A DNA stretch of 64,000 nt from Massospora cicadina (Eukaryota > Entomophthoromycota > Entomophthoromycetes > Entomophthorales > Entomophthoraceae). The notes beneath the pieces are model-generated. The model was given only the letters and a program-made list of their open reading frames with translations, was not told the DNA's origin and did no database searches. Each line of letters opens with the position of its first letter. Within the stretch, counting starts at the first letter, position 1. Both the position numbers and the translations under genes were made by a program. The DNA is taken from contig JAKSZP010014449.1 of NCBI GenBank assembly GCA_022478985.1, positions 124,001 through 188,000 on the forward strand, in the 5' to 3' direction. Positions 1 through 10,970 of the stretch are shown in pieces.

Positions 1-106
1 CAGATACAAATTCTCCACTCAGCGCTCCGCATGGAGAGAATGATTTGTTTAAAGTGGGATGCAGTTCCATGGGGACCTGCGGCTGAAGGATGGGAAGCCA
101 GATATT

Positions 107-714
107 TCATAAAAGAGTGAGGGTGTGACGGATTAGTAGGGCACAGGGCGCGGGAGAAGTTAGAGCAGGCCGCATGGGACCAGTGTTGGGCCGGAAGGGT
201 AGGGATAGTAACGGCAGCGATCCAGGTGCCAAGGATTTTGGCAGCATGGGCCTCAAAGTTGAGCAGGCCCATACCTCCACTATGACGAGGGCCAAATATG
301 ACCTCCAGTTGCACTGGCGGTGGGTGGCCCAACCAAAGCCATCCTTGCAGAAGGGCATACAATAATTTAAAGAAACTTGGGGAGAAAGCGATGGCGTGAG
401 CCTCAAACCAAACTTTGGAGAGGAGCATAGAGTTGGCTAGTACAACCCTGCCGGTAAGGGAAGTAGGGTGGGCTCTGAGGGAGGCTATGCGCTTCGTCAC
501 GTTGTCCATAACATGGTTTTCCATCACCGTTGAGGCATACCCGCCTGCCTCCAACCACACCCCCAAATGGCGGACCAGCCCAACGGTAGGGCGCGGCACA
601 AAGGTGAGCACAAGTGGGGCAGTGTGGATGGGCGGGGAAAGCAAGCGCGCGTGCTAGCAGATGGGGTGGACTGGAAACAGGGCGCTGAGGCCCAGCGGGT
701 TTGATACCAACCAA
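107..714 (-). pseudogene. LINE A ORF2 C-terminal remnant
   Basis: Minus-strand frames at 403-714 and 107-406 follow the RT palm and align in position with the thumb and C-terminal part of LINE H ORF2 (for example a YFPYRQGCTSQLYAPLQ stretch, where LINE H has a TPQGRALMANVFLLSK-like stretch). No cysteine-histidine knuckle is reached before position 1. The frames are joined by frame changes. It has no independent function. Confidence 0.6.
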
Positions 715-1733
715 GGAGAATGATTTCGGTTTTGGAGGTGTTGAGTGCAGAATTACTTACCCAGGAGTAAAACTGGATAAGAGCTTCAAGCGTGCATGCA
801 TCATGATTGTTAGACACCCCAACAACACAGTCATCAGCAAACGCCAACATTTTGACCAGGGCTTGGCCTTGCACTTGGACCCCAGCAAGGCGGGCATTCA
901 CGTTGTGAAGGAGTGGGTCCAGGCTGAAGTTATATAAGAGTGGGCTAAGGGGGTCCCCTTGGAGTAGTCCCCTTTGAGGGCGGACTATGTCCATGAAAAA
1001 CCCAGGGCCACGCACAGCCATTGTGGCAGATTCCATCAGCAGCATCACCCAACTGATGAAGCGAAGGGGTAGGCGGAATTGGTGGAGGCAGGCCCTGAGG
1101 TATTCCCAGTTTACTCTATCATAGGCCTTCTGTTGGTCTAAAAATACAATTGCACCAGAGGCCGTGGACTGACAGGCGTTGGCTACAGTATGCACGTTGT
1201 CCCAAATCGACCTTCTGGGTATGAAACCGAATTGTTCTGGGGAGATGGTAGCAGAGGCAACAATCCCTAGACGGTTAGCCATGATTTTAGTCAAAATTTT
1301 TGTGTCAGTGTTTGTTAGAGAAATGGGGCGCCAGTTGGCCAGGTCTAGCTTATCCCCTTTTTGAAGAGCGTAATGGTGTAGGCCTCTTGCCCTCCTGGTA
1401 GGGGCGCATTTCCAAAAGGCTCTGGTTAAGAGAGGCAAGCAACAGTGGGGATATATATTTGAAGTACTTCTTATAGAACTCATAAGTAATGCCATCAGGG
1501 CCAGGGCATTTCCTATTTGGTGCACCGCGGACAGCGGACCAGAGTTCGTCTGGAGTAATCAAATTCATCAACTCCAGGAAACAGGAAATGGTGCGGATGT
1601 GTGCACTATCAAGAAAATTTGCCATTTTGGCTAGCAGAATTAGGTTGGATCGGTACAATTTGGAGTAATAGTTTTGTATCTCAATTGCCACTTTGGCCGG
1701 CGTATCTGCTATGGAATTGTCTGGCCTTCGCAC
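524..1733 (-). pseudogene. LINE A ORF2 reverse transcriptase domain
   Basis: Two overlapping minus frames carry one RT domain. The upstream part (about 1400-1733) holds the PGPDGI motif. After a frame change near 1.35-1.42 kb the second frame holds LANWRPISL, GFIPRRSIWDN, QQKAYDRVNW, GLLQGDPLSP and LAFADDCV; the last contains the FADD catalytic pair at about 824-841. These are motifs 0-5 of the LINE RT in normal order. The reading frame drifts after the NTSKTE motif (about 0.75 kb). Catalytic residues are intact but the frameshifts make it non-functional as written. Confidence 0.9.
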
Positions 1734-2064
1734 CTGTGTTCAAGCCAAGCTCTGGCGCAGTGCAAAGAATTTTTGAAAAAAGTAAGCGGAGCACGTGTTG
1801 CCCACTGTGATGTGTTTAGCTCTGTACTGAACACAAACCTGATGCTTGTGTTGCCACTCAAGCGCGTTGAGGTGGGCAGCTACTTCCACCCACTTGTGGC
1901 CCCAAGCAGGGCTGTAGCCCTTGGCTGGGATGTTGGAATCCAGGTGGGCCAGCTCTGCCAGAGCGTGTGAGATGACCGCGGAGGCATATCTTGAACATCA
2001 GGAGGATAAGTGGCGAGCCTAGCAGATTGTGTCCGCCTTGAAGGCTGACCAGGTGGAAATTGGA

Positions 2065-2901
2065 TCAGCGCAAAATGGTGCAATAAACTTCAGAGCCATG
2101 GTCACAGATTCCATCCATGAGGAAAATTGTGGCGATGCAATTTTGGCTGGGCAGAGTTTGCACCAAATTTGGAGCCTGAGCAACAGGGTTGGGTATGCGG
2201 AAGGAAATTAAAACCAACCTGTGATCAGAGAAATCGATCTTAGTCATGGTGAAATGGGAAATTTGGGTATGAAATTTCAACGGTGCAAGGATAAGGTCGA
2301 TGCAGGACATGGACCTTAACTGGCTGTTGTGGATGTGGGGGCGCGACATGCTTTTGAGAAGTGGAGCATGATGCAGCAGCGTGTCAATCAACCCTAGGGT
2401 GGCCTTGAGGACGCATAGTTCTACATGTCCCTGTGGCGGGGAAGATGAGGAAGGCCAGCAGTCGGTGGATGGGTTCAACCAACAGTTCATGTCACCAACG
2501 ATGAAAGGGTCAGGGGGTAATGGAAGGGATTTGACCAATGAGAAAAATTCCTGGCATTCTCGTGCACAGGTCAGGGCGTAAATGTTGACAATAGCATGCA
2601 CTACATCAGCCCACAAAAAATTGACAATGAGGACGCGGCCACTAAGGAAGGATTCAGATGATGAAAATTTAAAATAATTGTTTTTTCTAATAAGCACCCC
2701 ACAGTGCTTGGACCAGAAGGAGAGGGAAGGGAGGAGCATGGATTTCCATGTTTCCTCAGAACCGCGTGGACAGTGGGACTCCTGGATGGCCAGGATGTCC
2801 ATGGGTAAATTATGTTGTAAAAAACTCAGTTTCCTAGCCTGGGACGGCGAGGCCTTGAGTCCAGCGATGTTTAATGTCCCTAAAGTAAAGGCTCCCCCCA
2901 T
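2065..2901 (-). pseudogene. LINE A ORF2 N-terminus, endonuclease domain
   Basis: A 278-residue frame with the AP-endonuclease-like signature in order: an N-terminal TLNIAGL strand, AIQESH (catalytic Glu), VGDMNCW (metal-binding Asp/Asn), CIDLIL and a C-terminal SDHRLV containing the Asp-His pair. This domain nicks target DNA to prime reverse transcription in LINEs. All recognisable catalytic residues are present. The frame closes before the RT region, and the roughly 330 bases between this frame and the RT frame need frame changes to connect. I treat it as a broken ORF2 rather than a separate gene. Confidence 0.88.
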
Positions 2902-2976
2902 CGCACCTTAGGTGTGAGGGGAAGGGCACCTGAGCCCTTCAGCCTTCTCATGTTCTCCATGGCACTTTTTTGCGCC

Positions 2977-4116
2977 TCAGGTATGTGATGCAACATAGTT
3001 GGAAGAATGGGTAGCTTTAGCAGTCAGGTTTGCATTGGCTTTTGCCTTTGCTTTTTGTTTCCCCGCTGCAGAACGAGATTTTTGTGGTGCGTGCATTTTC
3101 AGTGCACTGACAAAAGTTTTTGAATTTTTGGCTGGGAGGTTGGAGACTGAGTCAGTTCCAATTGAGGCTTGGGCGCATTGGTCAAATGAGTTTAACTCGC
3201 CCATTGGGGCTTCAGCTTGGGTGGCCCAATCTGCTTGGGCGTCCCAATCTGATTGGTCAAGAGATTCTTGAGCTGCTTCCGCCACAAAAGTCTCAATTTC
3301 CTCCTGGAGCTGGGAGGGCGGGATAGTGGAGGCGAGCTTGGCTGCCTCCTTGGCGGCCACCTTGCGGGCCTGTTTGGCCTTCTTCCACTCTTGTGGGGAT
3401 ATTGGATGCACTACTAAGTAGCAACCTTGTGCTCCCCATGGGAAGGCCTCCTTTGTATCAGCGGTTGGTTCATAGTGGGTCTCCCCAGTGTTCATAGCCT
3501 CTGAGGGATGCTCTTGGTATGTGATGCCCTCCTTGGAAGGGCAGGTGTGTCCCTTGTGGCCAAACGCATCACAAAAGGTGCAGATGGGAGGTGAGCTGTC
3601 TATGGTGACCCTGAAAGGGTGGGTGGCTTGCCCCTTGATAGTGACAAAAGCGGTGTGCGGTATTTGGGTTAGATCCTTTGCTATCCCCTCATCTGGGGTT
3701 AGGACTGCAATCGCTTTGCCGGTGCACAGGTGTGGCATCAGCATAAAGCGTTGCATTTCAAAGGATTGTATTTCGCCATATATGGCGAGCCCATCCTCCA
3801 GGTGTTGTTTGAGCATGACGCGTTTGACTGTAGTGGGCAGAAAGTCAAAAGTTACAAAAATCTGGTTTGATTTTGTCCATCTGGTGCACTTAGTTTTGAC
3901 AACCCGCTGCCCGTCTGGGAGATCTAACACAACGCGCACTGTTGCAGCTTCGTCCATTGCTTCCTTGCTTTCAAAACTGAGATCCAGCCAACCGCGTGGC
4001 ATGGAATGAGGTGTAACATACACCGCGTTCAGGAAATGAGTGTGCACATCCCCACAAAACTTTTCCCACATCGCCATCTGCTGAACATCCAGAAATACCC
4101 ATACTCTGTGTTCCAC
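2977..4116 (-). CDS. LINE A ORF1, nucleic-acid-binding gag-like protein
   Basis: An uninterrupted 379-residue frame. Residues 179-192 form a retroviral-type zinc knuckle, CTFCDAFGHKGHTC (C-X2-C-X4-H-X4-C). Residues about 40-175 align by eye with the same region of LINE H ORF1 and of the short elements at 6.2 and 8.4 kb; a shared landmark is a GL..YG or GL..FG stretch about 70 residues before the knuckle. This spacing fits the RNA-recognition-like domain plus knuckle layout of LINE ORF1 proteins, which bind the element RNA. The tail (about 260-379) is rich in Ala, Lys and Gln with low-complexity stretches. It lies upstream of the endonuclease with about 75 bases between. This is the best-kept frame of the element and may still be translatable. 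Confidence 0.85.
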   Translation of the reverse strand: MEHRVWVFLDVQQMAMWEKFCGDVHTHFLNAVYVTPHSMPRGWLDLSFESKEAMDEAATVRVVLDLPDGQRVVKTKCTRWTKSNQIFVTFDFLPTTVKRVMLKQHLEDGLAIYGEIQSFEMQRFMLMPHLCTGKAIAVLTPDEGIAKDLTQIPHTAFVTIKGQATHPFRVTIDSSPPICTFCDAFGHKGHTCPSKEGITYQEHPSEAMNTGETHYEPTADTKEAFPWGAQGCYLVVHPISPQEWKKAKQARKVAAKEAAKLASTIPPSQLQEEIETFVAEAAQESLDQSDWDAQADWATQAEAPMGELNSFDQCAQASIGTDSVSNLPAKNSKTFVSALKMHAPQKSRSAAGKQKAKAKANANLTAKATHSSNYVASHT

Positions 4117-4175
4117 CGATGAAAATGGTTGAGAGTGCGGCGTATTGATGTACTGGTTTCATCGCGCTTGCCAAG

Positions 4176-5735
4176 CTAAAATTTTTGGGTAAATGGTTAC
4201 TGCCAGCTTTTTGTTAAGTTTGTCTATTCCTCCGGGTTCCCCAGGGCATTTGCAAACTTTAGATGTCATGGGGCCAACACCTGTGCCCTTTACCTTACTT
4301 GCCCAACTGCTACCTGACATGGGCGCAAACTAATCTCCTTGGTGATATTATCAAAACTAATACCTTACTTGAATTGAATTTGTTGCAAAAGTGATTGCAA
4401 TGAGAGAGAAAAGTTCTTTCTAAAAGTGAGCTCTTCAATTTCGTATTTTGCATCCTTATCAAAATCTACATATAGGGTAACTCACTGTCTCATCAAACAG
4501 ATTTTTACCATCCCACAAGGCGGAATCAAAATGAAAAAAATCAAATGTTTGATAGCGATTTATTCTTTTAGGTTGGATGTGAATTGGTATCAAAAAACTA
4601 TAGTAGGTTGCCTACCTGAAAGTGAGCGTGAAGGAATTCTTTGACTGCAATGCACATCCCCTTATCCCCCACCCTAATAGCTCACAGACTGCAGACACCA
4701 ATAGGTTCTGCTGTTGGTTAATTCTCTTATTTCCTAACCATAATCACATCTACAAAAAATAAAATCTTTTTCTTTTATATATTTATAAATAAAATGTGAT
4801 GCTTGTTAAGTTGCCATGTTCCTCTGTCTTCACAATGATTGGGCTATAGTGGCCATTTATCACCATTTTTCTGCCCTCCTTGCTTTTTGATTTATTTTTT
4901 GGGTTCATCTGGGTTTGTCTCCTAAACTGGGTGGTTTGAAGCATTAAGCTTTACATTGCTCTTTGAGGTACTCATATCCCCAATTTTTAAGTTCTGAAGC
5001 CATTCCCCAAGTTTCTCTCACCTTGTTGTCAGAGATTCTACCACGGTACAGTCTATGTCTGATAAGGCTGTCTCTCTTGGATCTTCTGCCACAGCTGCTA
5101 CTACTGCTTTATTTCATTTTGTATATTGGTAGTCTTTGTGGTAATTCAACATATCCAAGTTCTGCCCCTCTCAAACAAGTATAAAGTACTGTAGTTGGCT
5201 TTACCTTTGTGTGCTGGCTTGTTTTTTAGGTGTATACACATTCTAATGGCAGGCTTGTCTTAGCTTTATTATCCATTTCCATGAAAGATCCATTCATAAT
5301 GTGTCACAGAATTACACTGGTTCTTCCATAGTCTCTTGCAGATCAGGTGTGCCTAATTATCAACTTGTTAGGATCCCTTTTTACTCAGGTCATCCAGAAC
5401 ACTCCTTTTAAGGAGAGCCTTGCCCTAATAACATGGGAGATTCAATATGCCATCCCATTTCCTTTACTGACCCTACACATTATTTAGAACCTAGTCAGTT
5501 GGCGTGGAACTATTCAGGAGCTCTTCCTGCATGTAAATCAAGATTTTTGATTATATTCATGTCTTTGGTGTTTCAATCTATGATCTATCTAATAGAAGAT
5601 CCCAGATGCTCATGTATGCCACAGAATGTTTTCTGTTTACCAAGATACCACTCCTTAAATCTCTCTCTGCTTGGCATAACTTTCTGAGCAGATTGATTTC
5701 GGTAAATTAAAAGCAAACACTTAATTGTACACCAA
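4176..5735. other. AT-rich stretch, nothing recognised
   Basis: Between LINE A and the first ORF1-only element. Only short open frames occur (for example 4963-5184 plus and 5433-5687 plus); their composition looks random and I see no domain, RT/IN motif or splice-consistent exon chain. It may be old retrotransposon or LTR debris. I do not call a gene here. Confidence 0.5.
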
Positions 5736-5739
5736 AGTC

Positions 5740-7582
5740 TTACTCCAATGTCGTTGGATCTCCCGCCGACTGTCCCAGCATGGGGCAGTGGTGAAACTCC
5801 CCCTCTGTTTTCCGTCTGACAGTAAAACGCGCTTGGACTGGCTCGCCCAGTCATTCCAAACCCTTGGGACGATTTGTTCCTCCCAAGGATCTCAATGCCC
5901 ATCTCGCCCAAACCCAAGTGGTGCCCCGCTGACCCCTGGTGCTCCCCCAGAGCAACATGCATTTTGGCCTTAGGGTCAAATATGGGAAATTCTTCCCCTA
6001 AGATGACCAAGCCATTATCAAAATGGCTCAGGCGGTGATGACACCAGCCTGTTTTATTGACTTCCGCCCCTATAAGGGGTACTTTGATCTTAGATTCCCC
6101 TGTGAAGCTGATGCAGCCACTGCGGTAATGGTGCAGTTAATTTTTAACAATATTCCCTCCCAACAACTTGGACCCAGCTCCTAACGGACACCACCTTGGT
6201 GGTCCAGTTTGCTGGTTTGCTCACCCACCTCCCCCCCCCCGAAGTGCTCCACCAGGAGCTGATACAAGGTTTGGCAACCTATGGCGCCAACCCCATCTTA
6301 CAATTTGTGGTCCCAAATGGGGCCACACGCCTCGCTGGGCCTTGGGTGTATGCCACAATCAGCCCTGAATTTACAAAAATTTCTTTGGCAATTCCCCCTC
6401 GTGCCACCATCCCATCTGCCCCCAACCATCCATTCTTGGCCCGCGTTGAGGGCGGATGGACGATTTGTCCATCCTGTTTTGAGTTAGACCACTCAAAATG
6501 CAAATGCTCATACTCAGAAACTTCTGCCGATGCTGAAAGTTTGCCTGACGCCCACCAATCCACCAACCACCCCGCGCCAACTCTGACATGGGGTACGATC
6601 CTACCTTCCCCTCCTCCAATGCCTGATGCTGCAGCTGCACCTACAGCCACCAATCAGCACCCACCTTGCCCCAATGCCATAAATAATTTATCCAACCAAA
6701 CATCAGATTGGATCCCAGTTCAATCCCATGCACCCACAAAAGAATTGAACAAATCTCAACTGTATGCTGATTCCCCAATCCAATTAAAACAAAACCCATG
6801 GAAATTATTGGATGAAATTGATGAACCAGGTAACATCATTGAAGAACTTATGCTGCAACTCAAGCGGCTCTGTAATGCATAATGGGATGCAAAATTCCCA
6901 CCTCAGAAATATATCCCACAACCTAACGCCAAACCATTCTACAGCGACCACCAGCTTGCAGTAGAAGCAGCCGCCACACCAGATTGCTGTCCACTTCGCA
7001 AAGATGCCACCAAATCTGTGGATGCGATTGCAGGAGAAATCCACCTCCTGTCATCCCCCATAAATCTTACTGCACAAGGTAAGATCAACATGAAAACTTT
7101 ACACAAACGTCACTGAAGCCATCCAGAACGTGGTAAAAATAGCACAAAATCTGAAAGAAAAAATAACCCAAACCAACATTGCCACATTTGTTAAATTCCC
7201 ATACGCCCACCTCAAAGCTGAAGACGCTTTGGGAAAATACATTGTTAGTATAATGATGGCTTGAAACTATTCAGAAGTTCCAGTCATCAAGGATATCAAA
7301 CCCAATACCGCCAATGCCCCCACAGCCTTACTATCTGCCTCAACACGCACCCTACTCTGGAATGAGATGGATGCGGCTAAAGATGAGCCCCCCAATCCCC
7401 CTCCCCGTCCACCATGGAGGGATAGCAGTATTCGCTGCCCACCTGGTTGGATATTTATTAAGTACAATTCAATTGATCCATCCATTTTGAGCGTTTCATT
7501 TAAATTGTTAATTTTTATTATGATTTTTAGTTTTAGTTCAGTAATGTCCATCCCTTGGTCAGCTTACCTCGGTTAAATAAAA
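5740..7582 (+). mobile_element. ORF1-only non-autonomous LINE-like element, copy 1
   Basis: A 1.8-kb unit that encodes a LINE ORF1-type protein and no endonuclease or RT. It matches copy 2 (8160-9982) along its length: a shared conceptual stretch FIDF.PYKGYFDL near the start, a CCHC knuckle, a later SDHQL...EA segment, an alanine-rich helix (YAHLKAEDALGKY here, a similar stretch in copy 2), and a 3' terminus with TGGTCAGCTTACCTCGG followed by AAATAAAA (7541-7582). Co-linear ends in two copies show this is a discrete mobile unit, not a random LINE fragment. The layout resembles the mammalian HAL1 situation (ORF1-only LINE derivative). The 5' limit is approximate. Confidence 0.75.
6196..6882 (+). 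pseudogene. ORF1-type protein of the short element, copy 1
   Basis: A 228-residue open frame with the zinc knuckle CPSCFELDHSKCKC (C-X2-C-X4-H-X4-C) preceded by a GLATYGANPILQF stretch that matches the GL..YG landmark of LINE ORF1 proteins. Homology to copy 2 extends upstream to about 6020 in another frame and downstream of the stop at 6880-6882 in the same frame to about 7115, then in a shifted frame to about 7260. The original protein was therefore probably near 450-500 residues, and this copy carries one internal stop and two frame changes. Proposed role: RNA binding in the element's ribonucleoprotein. No catalytic domain is present. Confidence 0.7.
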
Positions 7583-7599
7583 GATACCACTTCTTAAGG

Positions 7600-7770
7600 C
7601 TAGAAACTGTGGTACTCTGAGTATCCTTTGTCCTCACTGCCTATCTTACCTTTGGGGATTGCCTCAGAAAGACCCACGGTTGCCCCATTGCAGCCATTTG
7701 GTTTTCCCTTGGGGCCTTTGGTACATTACTGAATTTTTTATTCTCACTTGAAGACTAGAGCATCTCTTCT
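7600..7770 (+). repeat. Fragment of the E-family LTR ORF
   Basis: Conceptual translation of about 7651-7745 gives GCPIAAIWFSLGAFGTLLNF, nearly identical to GCPIATIWFALGAFGTFINI in the solo LTR ORF at 37.9-38.6 kb. This is a first predicted membrane segment. Only this part of the LTR is recognisable; the second helix is not seen before the sequence becomes AT-rich. Confidence 0.6.
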
Positions 7771-8160
7771 CAAGAGTCATTATAGCTGCGTGCTATTAGT
7801 AAATATGTGCTCTTTTAACTGTTAACACACATACTGTAAGCCCAAAACTTTTTTTAATAAGACATTTGCATGAATGTTACTTTTCAAATATAAACTTTAA
7901 GATTTAGTTTGCTTTATGTACTATAAAAATCAGCTTAAAAAGTAAGTTTTTCCTTCAGTAAAATAATGTTCAGAGGGTCTAAAAAGATGTTACACCTTTT
8001 TAACCAAAGTAATTAAGGTTTTTTCTAAGTAACTAAGGTTGGCAAATTTTAATTTATTATACTAAAAATGTCTCATCCCCCTTTCCGCTTGATAACACAT
8101 TCAAGAGATTTTAAAATTACAGAAGAACCAAACTTTAAAACTGACACACAGCAAAAAACC
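7771..8160. other. AT-rich spacer
   Basis: Poly-A/T-rich sequence between the two ORF1-only copies. No gene, no repeat I can name. Confidence 0.4.
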
Positions 8161-9982
8161 AATGCCTTGTCCCTAACGCCTGCTGCTCTAAAATGGGGCA
8201 GCGGGAAAAACCCCCTAGCATCTTCAGCCCAGCAGGGAAACGCTTTTGAACCAGATCAACCAGTCCCCAATTCCTCGGGTTGATAAATTCCCCCTGAGGA
8301 TCTCGCCCTCCACTTTTCACGTTCCAAAGCATTGCCTTGTAGCCCCATTGTGCTCCCCAAAGCAAGATGCGATTCAGCCTCCAAGTCATTATGGCAGCTT
8401 GTTCCCCTACAATGACAAAAAATAATAGAATTAGCCCAGGCGCTTATGAAGCCTGCAGGTTTTATTGACTTCTGCCCCTACAAGGGGTACTTTGATCTTG
8501 GCTTCACTTGTGAAGCCAATGCTGCAATCACAGCCAACATTCCCCTGGTGTTCCAGGAAACCCCCATCACAACCTCTCACACCTGGTTGCCTGATGACGC
8601 CACTCTTGTGGTTCAATTTGCAGGCCTCCCCACCCACCTCCCCCTTGAAACTTTATACAACGAAATAACAGCTGGGTTGTCAGTATATGGCGATCTCATT
8701 TTACAATTTGAGGTTCCCAATGGAGCCAACTGACTTGCGGGCCCTCGCGCCTTTGCAACCATATGTCTAATATCAAACAAAATTGCTATTTTGATTCCCC
8801 CTCGCACTGTTGTCCCCTCTGCCCCCAAACTCCTTTCTGGTCCAGAGTAGATAAGGGGCGCACAATCTGCCACATTTGTTTTGACCTGGACCACTCAAAT
8901 TGGCGCTGCCCCACCATAGCCTGAGCTGGAGCCCACACGCTTGACTCCCCCCATGATGCTCCCATAGCTGACATAAAAGCTTTTTCCAAATGGGGCACAA
9001 TCTTCCCAACCCCCTCCACCCAAAATAGTAGATGCAACTGCCAAAGATTCAACCAATAAGGAAGTGACATGTCAAACCACCACTCATTCTCCAACTAATC
9101 AGGATCCATCATGGACCCCGTAAATTTAAAAAAACCAACCAGCCACCCAATTCAGCCCACATATATGCCAATCAACCTATCATATTCAACCAAAATCCCA
9201 GGGATTATTTGGAGGAAGTTGATTTGAGAAATCCCATCCCTTACTCAGTTGAGGCCCCAGGCCTCGAAATGTACCTAAATGCAGATTATGCAGCTCATTT
9301 TTACAACTCACCACTATGCTCTATACTCTGATGCTGATGAATTCTGAAGTGACCACCAACTCACCAAAGAGGCTGTTGCCTCCCTGATTGTTGCCCCCTC
9401 CAAAAGGCTGTATCAAAATCAGTCACAGTCTTGGCCAAGGGGGTATCCACTTCTGGCCTTCCCCCCATGCAACAAATAAAAGAATTTCTCTGAGTCCACA
9501 AAGCTGCCCACAAGTCAGTACAAAAAGTTGCTATGGTCACAAAATTTGACCCCAAGACTCACATTACTAGCAACAACTTCGCCACCTTTACCATGCTACC
9601 CAAAGTTCACCTCAATGCTGAAAAAGCCCTATCTGAATATATCTCACCCTCCTCCTAGCTAAATTCACGCTTCCCAAGCCACTCTGCTACCTTGACCCCT
9701 ACTTGAGGATGCACCTAAGCCCATGCTCTCAGCGCTCTGCCATACACTGTCCAACATAGAGGAGGAAGATGAGCCTCACAATCCTGACTCACCACCCACC
9801 ATGGATGCATAGCAGTTTAACGCATCCAACCTGGTTGTTTCAATTTGGTTTTTATTTTTATTTTTTGATTTGGAATGTGTGATCTGCTCATCTCTTTCTG
9901 TTTGTTAGATTCTAGCTTAGTATTTTTGCTCCTCATAGCTCGGTATTGTCCATCCTCTGGTCAGCTTGCCTCAGTTAAATAA
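8160..9982 (+). mobile_element. ORF1-only non-autonomous LINE-like element, copy 2
   Basis: Second copy of the unit at 5740-7582, more decayed. Shared landmarks are the GFIDFCPYKGYFDLGF start, a knuckle at about 8870-8920 (CHICFDLDHSNWRC), the SDHQLT segment near 9350, a VHLNAEKAL-like helix near 9605, and the 3' tail TGGTCAGCTTGCCTCAG followed by AAATAAC (9941-9982). A second, slightly different tail (CCAGGTCAGCCCACCTCAAA, 9991-10023) follows directly, probably the truncated end of another element. Confidence 0.72.
8446..9050 (+). pseudogene. ORF1-type protein remnant, copy 2
   Basis: The open frame 8446-8733 gives 95 residues from KPAGFIDFCPYKGYFDL to a GLSVYGDLILQFEVPNGA stretch. After one stop codon the same protein can be followed to the knuckle CHICFDLDHSNWRC near 8.9 kb. 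It aligns with copy 1 and, more weakly, with LINE A and LINE H ORF1. It has multiple stops and is not functional. Confidence 0.65.
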
Positions 9983-10099
9983 CAAAAATGTTTCATCTCC
10001 AGGTCAGCCCACCTCAAATAAATATTTAAAATTTAAAAATGTTTTGAGCTGATATAACTACATATTTTTTTAAAATAGTCAAGATATCAAAATAAAGGA

Positions 10100-10382
10100 A
10101 GGGTTCTCCAGTGATAGAGTATGGAATTAATGCCCACTGCCTCCTGAGTTCAATCTAGTAGATGAACTTTGGGTAGGGGATGTTTATATGACTGCGTTGG
10201 CATTGAGCACCAATGTCCTGAACTAATATAATAAACAACAAGGCGGTCCATGGATTTCCTGGCCTATCAGAACGCTGCATGTGGAGTTTTACTAGGATTT
10301 ATCCTCCTTTCCCATTAATTCAATTTTTCCCAATAATTGGAGCAGTATTGTCCCCAGGTCAGCCCACTTTGAATAAATAATT
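10100..10382 (+). mobile_element. SINE, tRNA-headed, copy with full head
   Basis: The head has an A-box-like GTGATAGAGTATGG and a B-box-like GAGTTCAATCT spaced as in a tRNA-derived pol III promoter. The body (GTGGAGTTTTACTAGGATTT, then TATCCTCCTTT) matches the SINE at 26.8-27.0 kb. The 3' tail CCCAGGTCAGCCCACTTTGA followed by ATAAATAA is a variant of the tail of the ORF1-only elements. Boundaries are approximate and the source tRNA is not identified. Confidence 0.68.
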
Positions 10383-10502
10383 ATATCATAGTAACCTAAT
10401 TGTGATTTTTTGTACAAAAATAAAGTAACTCAATATGGTTACTTTTATATTTAAATTATAGATGCCTAACTAAAAGAATACTAAATTACTTTGATTGAGG
10501 GG

Positions 10503-10790
10503 TGGAAGGCGAGTCAGTAAGGGTGTACGGCTACCAACCTGAAGGTTGCGGGTTCGATTCCCGCCCTTCGCACATTGATTGGGGTGCCAGCCAAGGAAGC
10601 TATTGGCGGTTAGTAGGTCTAATAACACGAAAACCTTACCCATGACGTAACCAGAAAAATTTGAGTCCCAATCCGGAGGTGGAAAAACTTTCTTTGACAG
10701 AGTTGACCCTGTTCAGGTTTCATGTCGTTTCTTTCTTTTGGTAATGTCTGTCCCCTGGTCAGCTTGCCTCGGTTAAATAAAAATAAATTA
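10503..10790 (+). mobile_element. SINE, tRNA-headed, different body
   Basis: The head (10503-10572) has a perfect T-arm GCGGG-TTCGATT-CCCGC and a partial acceptor match (GTGGAAGG against CCTTCGCAC) with an A-box-like GGCGAGTCAGTAAGG. The anticodon arm does not fold cleanly, so it is not a tRNA gene. The roughly 150-bp body is unlike the other SINE. The tail (10741-10790, GTCCCCTGGTCAGCTTGCCT then CGGTTAAATAAAA) is almost identical to that of ORF1-only copy 1. Transcription would be pol III from the internal boxes. Confidence 0.75.
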
Positions 10791-10970
10791 CTTTGATTGA
10801 TTACTAGATAGATTTATAAAAAATGAGTCATACAGTGGCTTTACTACTAAGACATCTCTATAGAAATCTAAGATAAGATATAGTATTCTTATACTATATC
10901 TTTATTAACTAACAGAAAGATAGAGCAGGTAAAATTATGCTTTAATAGATCTAGTAGAAAAAAATAATTT

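Larger units (their letters stand above)
1..4175 (-). mobile_element. LINE A, non-LTR retrotransposon, 3' end beyond the window
   Basis: A minus-strand non-LTR retrotransposon. Reading from 4.1 kb down to 1 the order is ORF1 with a CCHC knuckle (2977-4116), an apurinic-type endonuclease (2065-2901), reverse transcriptase (524-1733) and a C-terminal remnant (107-714). Gene order and motifs are those of two-ORF LINEs and resemble the better-preserved LINE H at 48-54.5 kb. The 5' limit near 4.17 kb is approximate, because no target duplication could be matched when the other end lies outside the window. ORF2 needs several frame changes, so the copy is dead. Clade assignment (Tad1-like or L1-like) is not possible by eye. 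Confidence 0.9.

Noticed and set aside
3488..4009. 173-residue plus-strand ORF
   Set aside because: Antisense shadow of LINE A ORF1, which has a clear zinc knuckle on the minus strand.
4963..5184. Leucine-rich 73-residue ORF as a membrane protein
   Set aside because: The hydrophobic run comes from a CT-rich stretch; no homologous copy in the window and no supporting context.
10503..10575. Possible tRNA gene
   Set aside because: The T-arm is perfect but the anticodon arm and acceptor stem do not pair properly, and it is joined to a body and a LINE-type tail; it is a SINE head.
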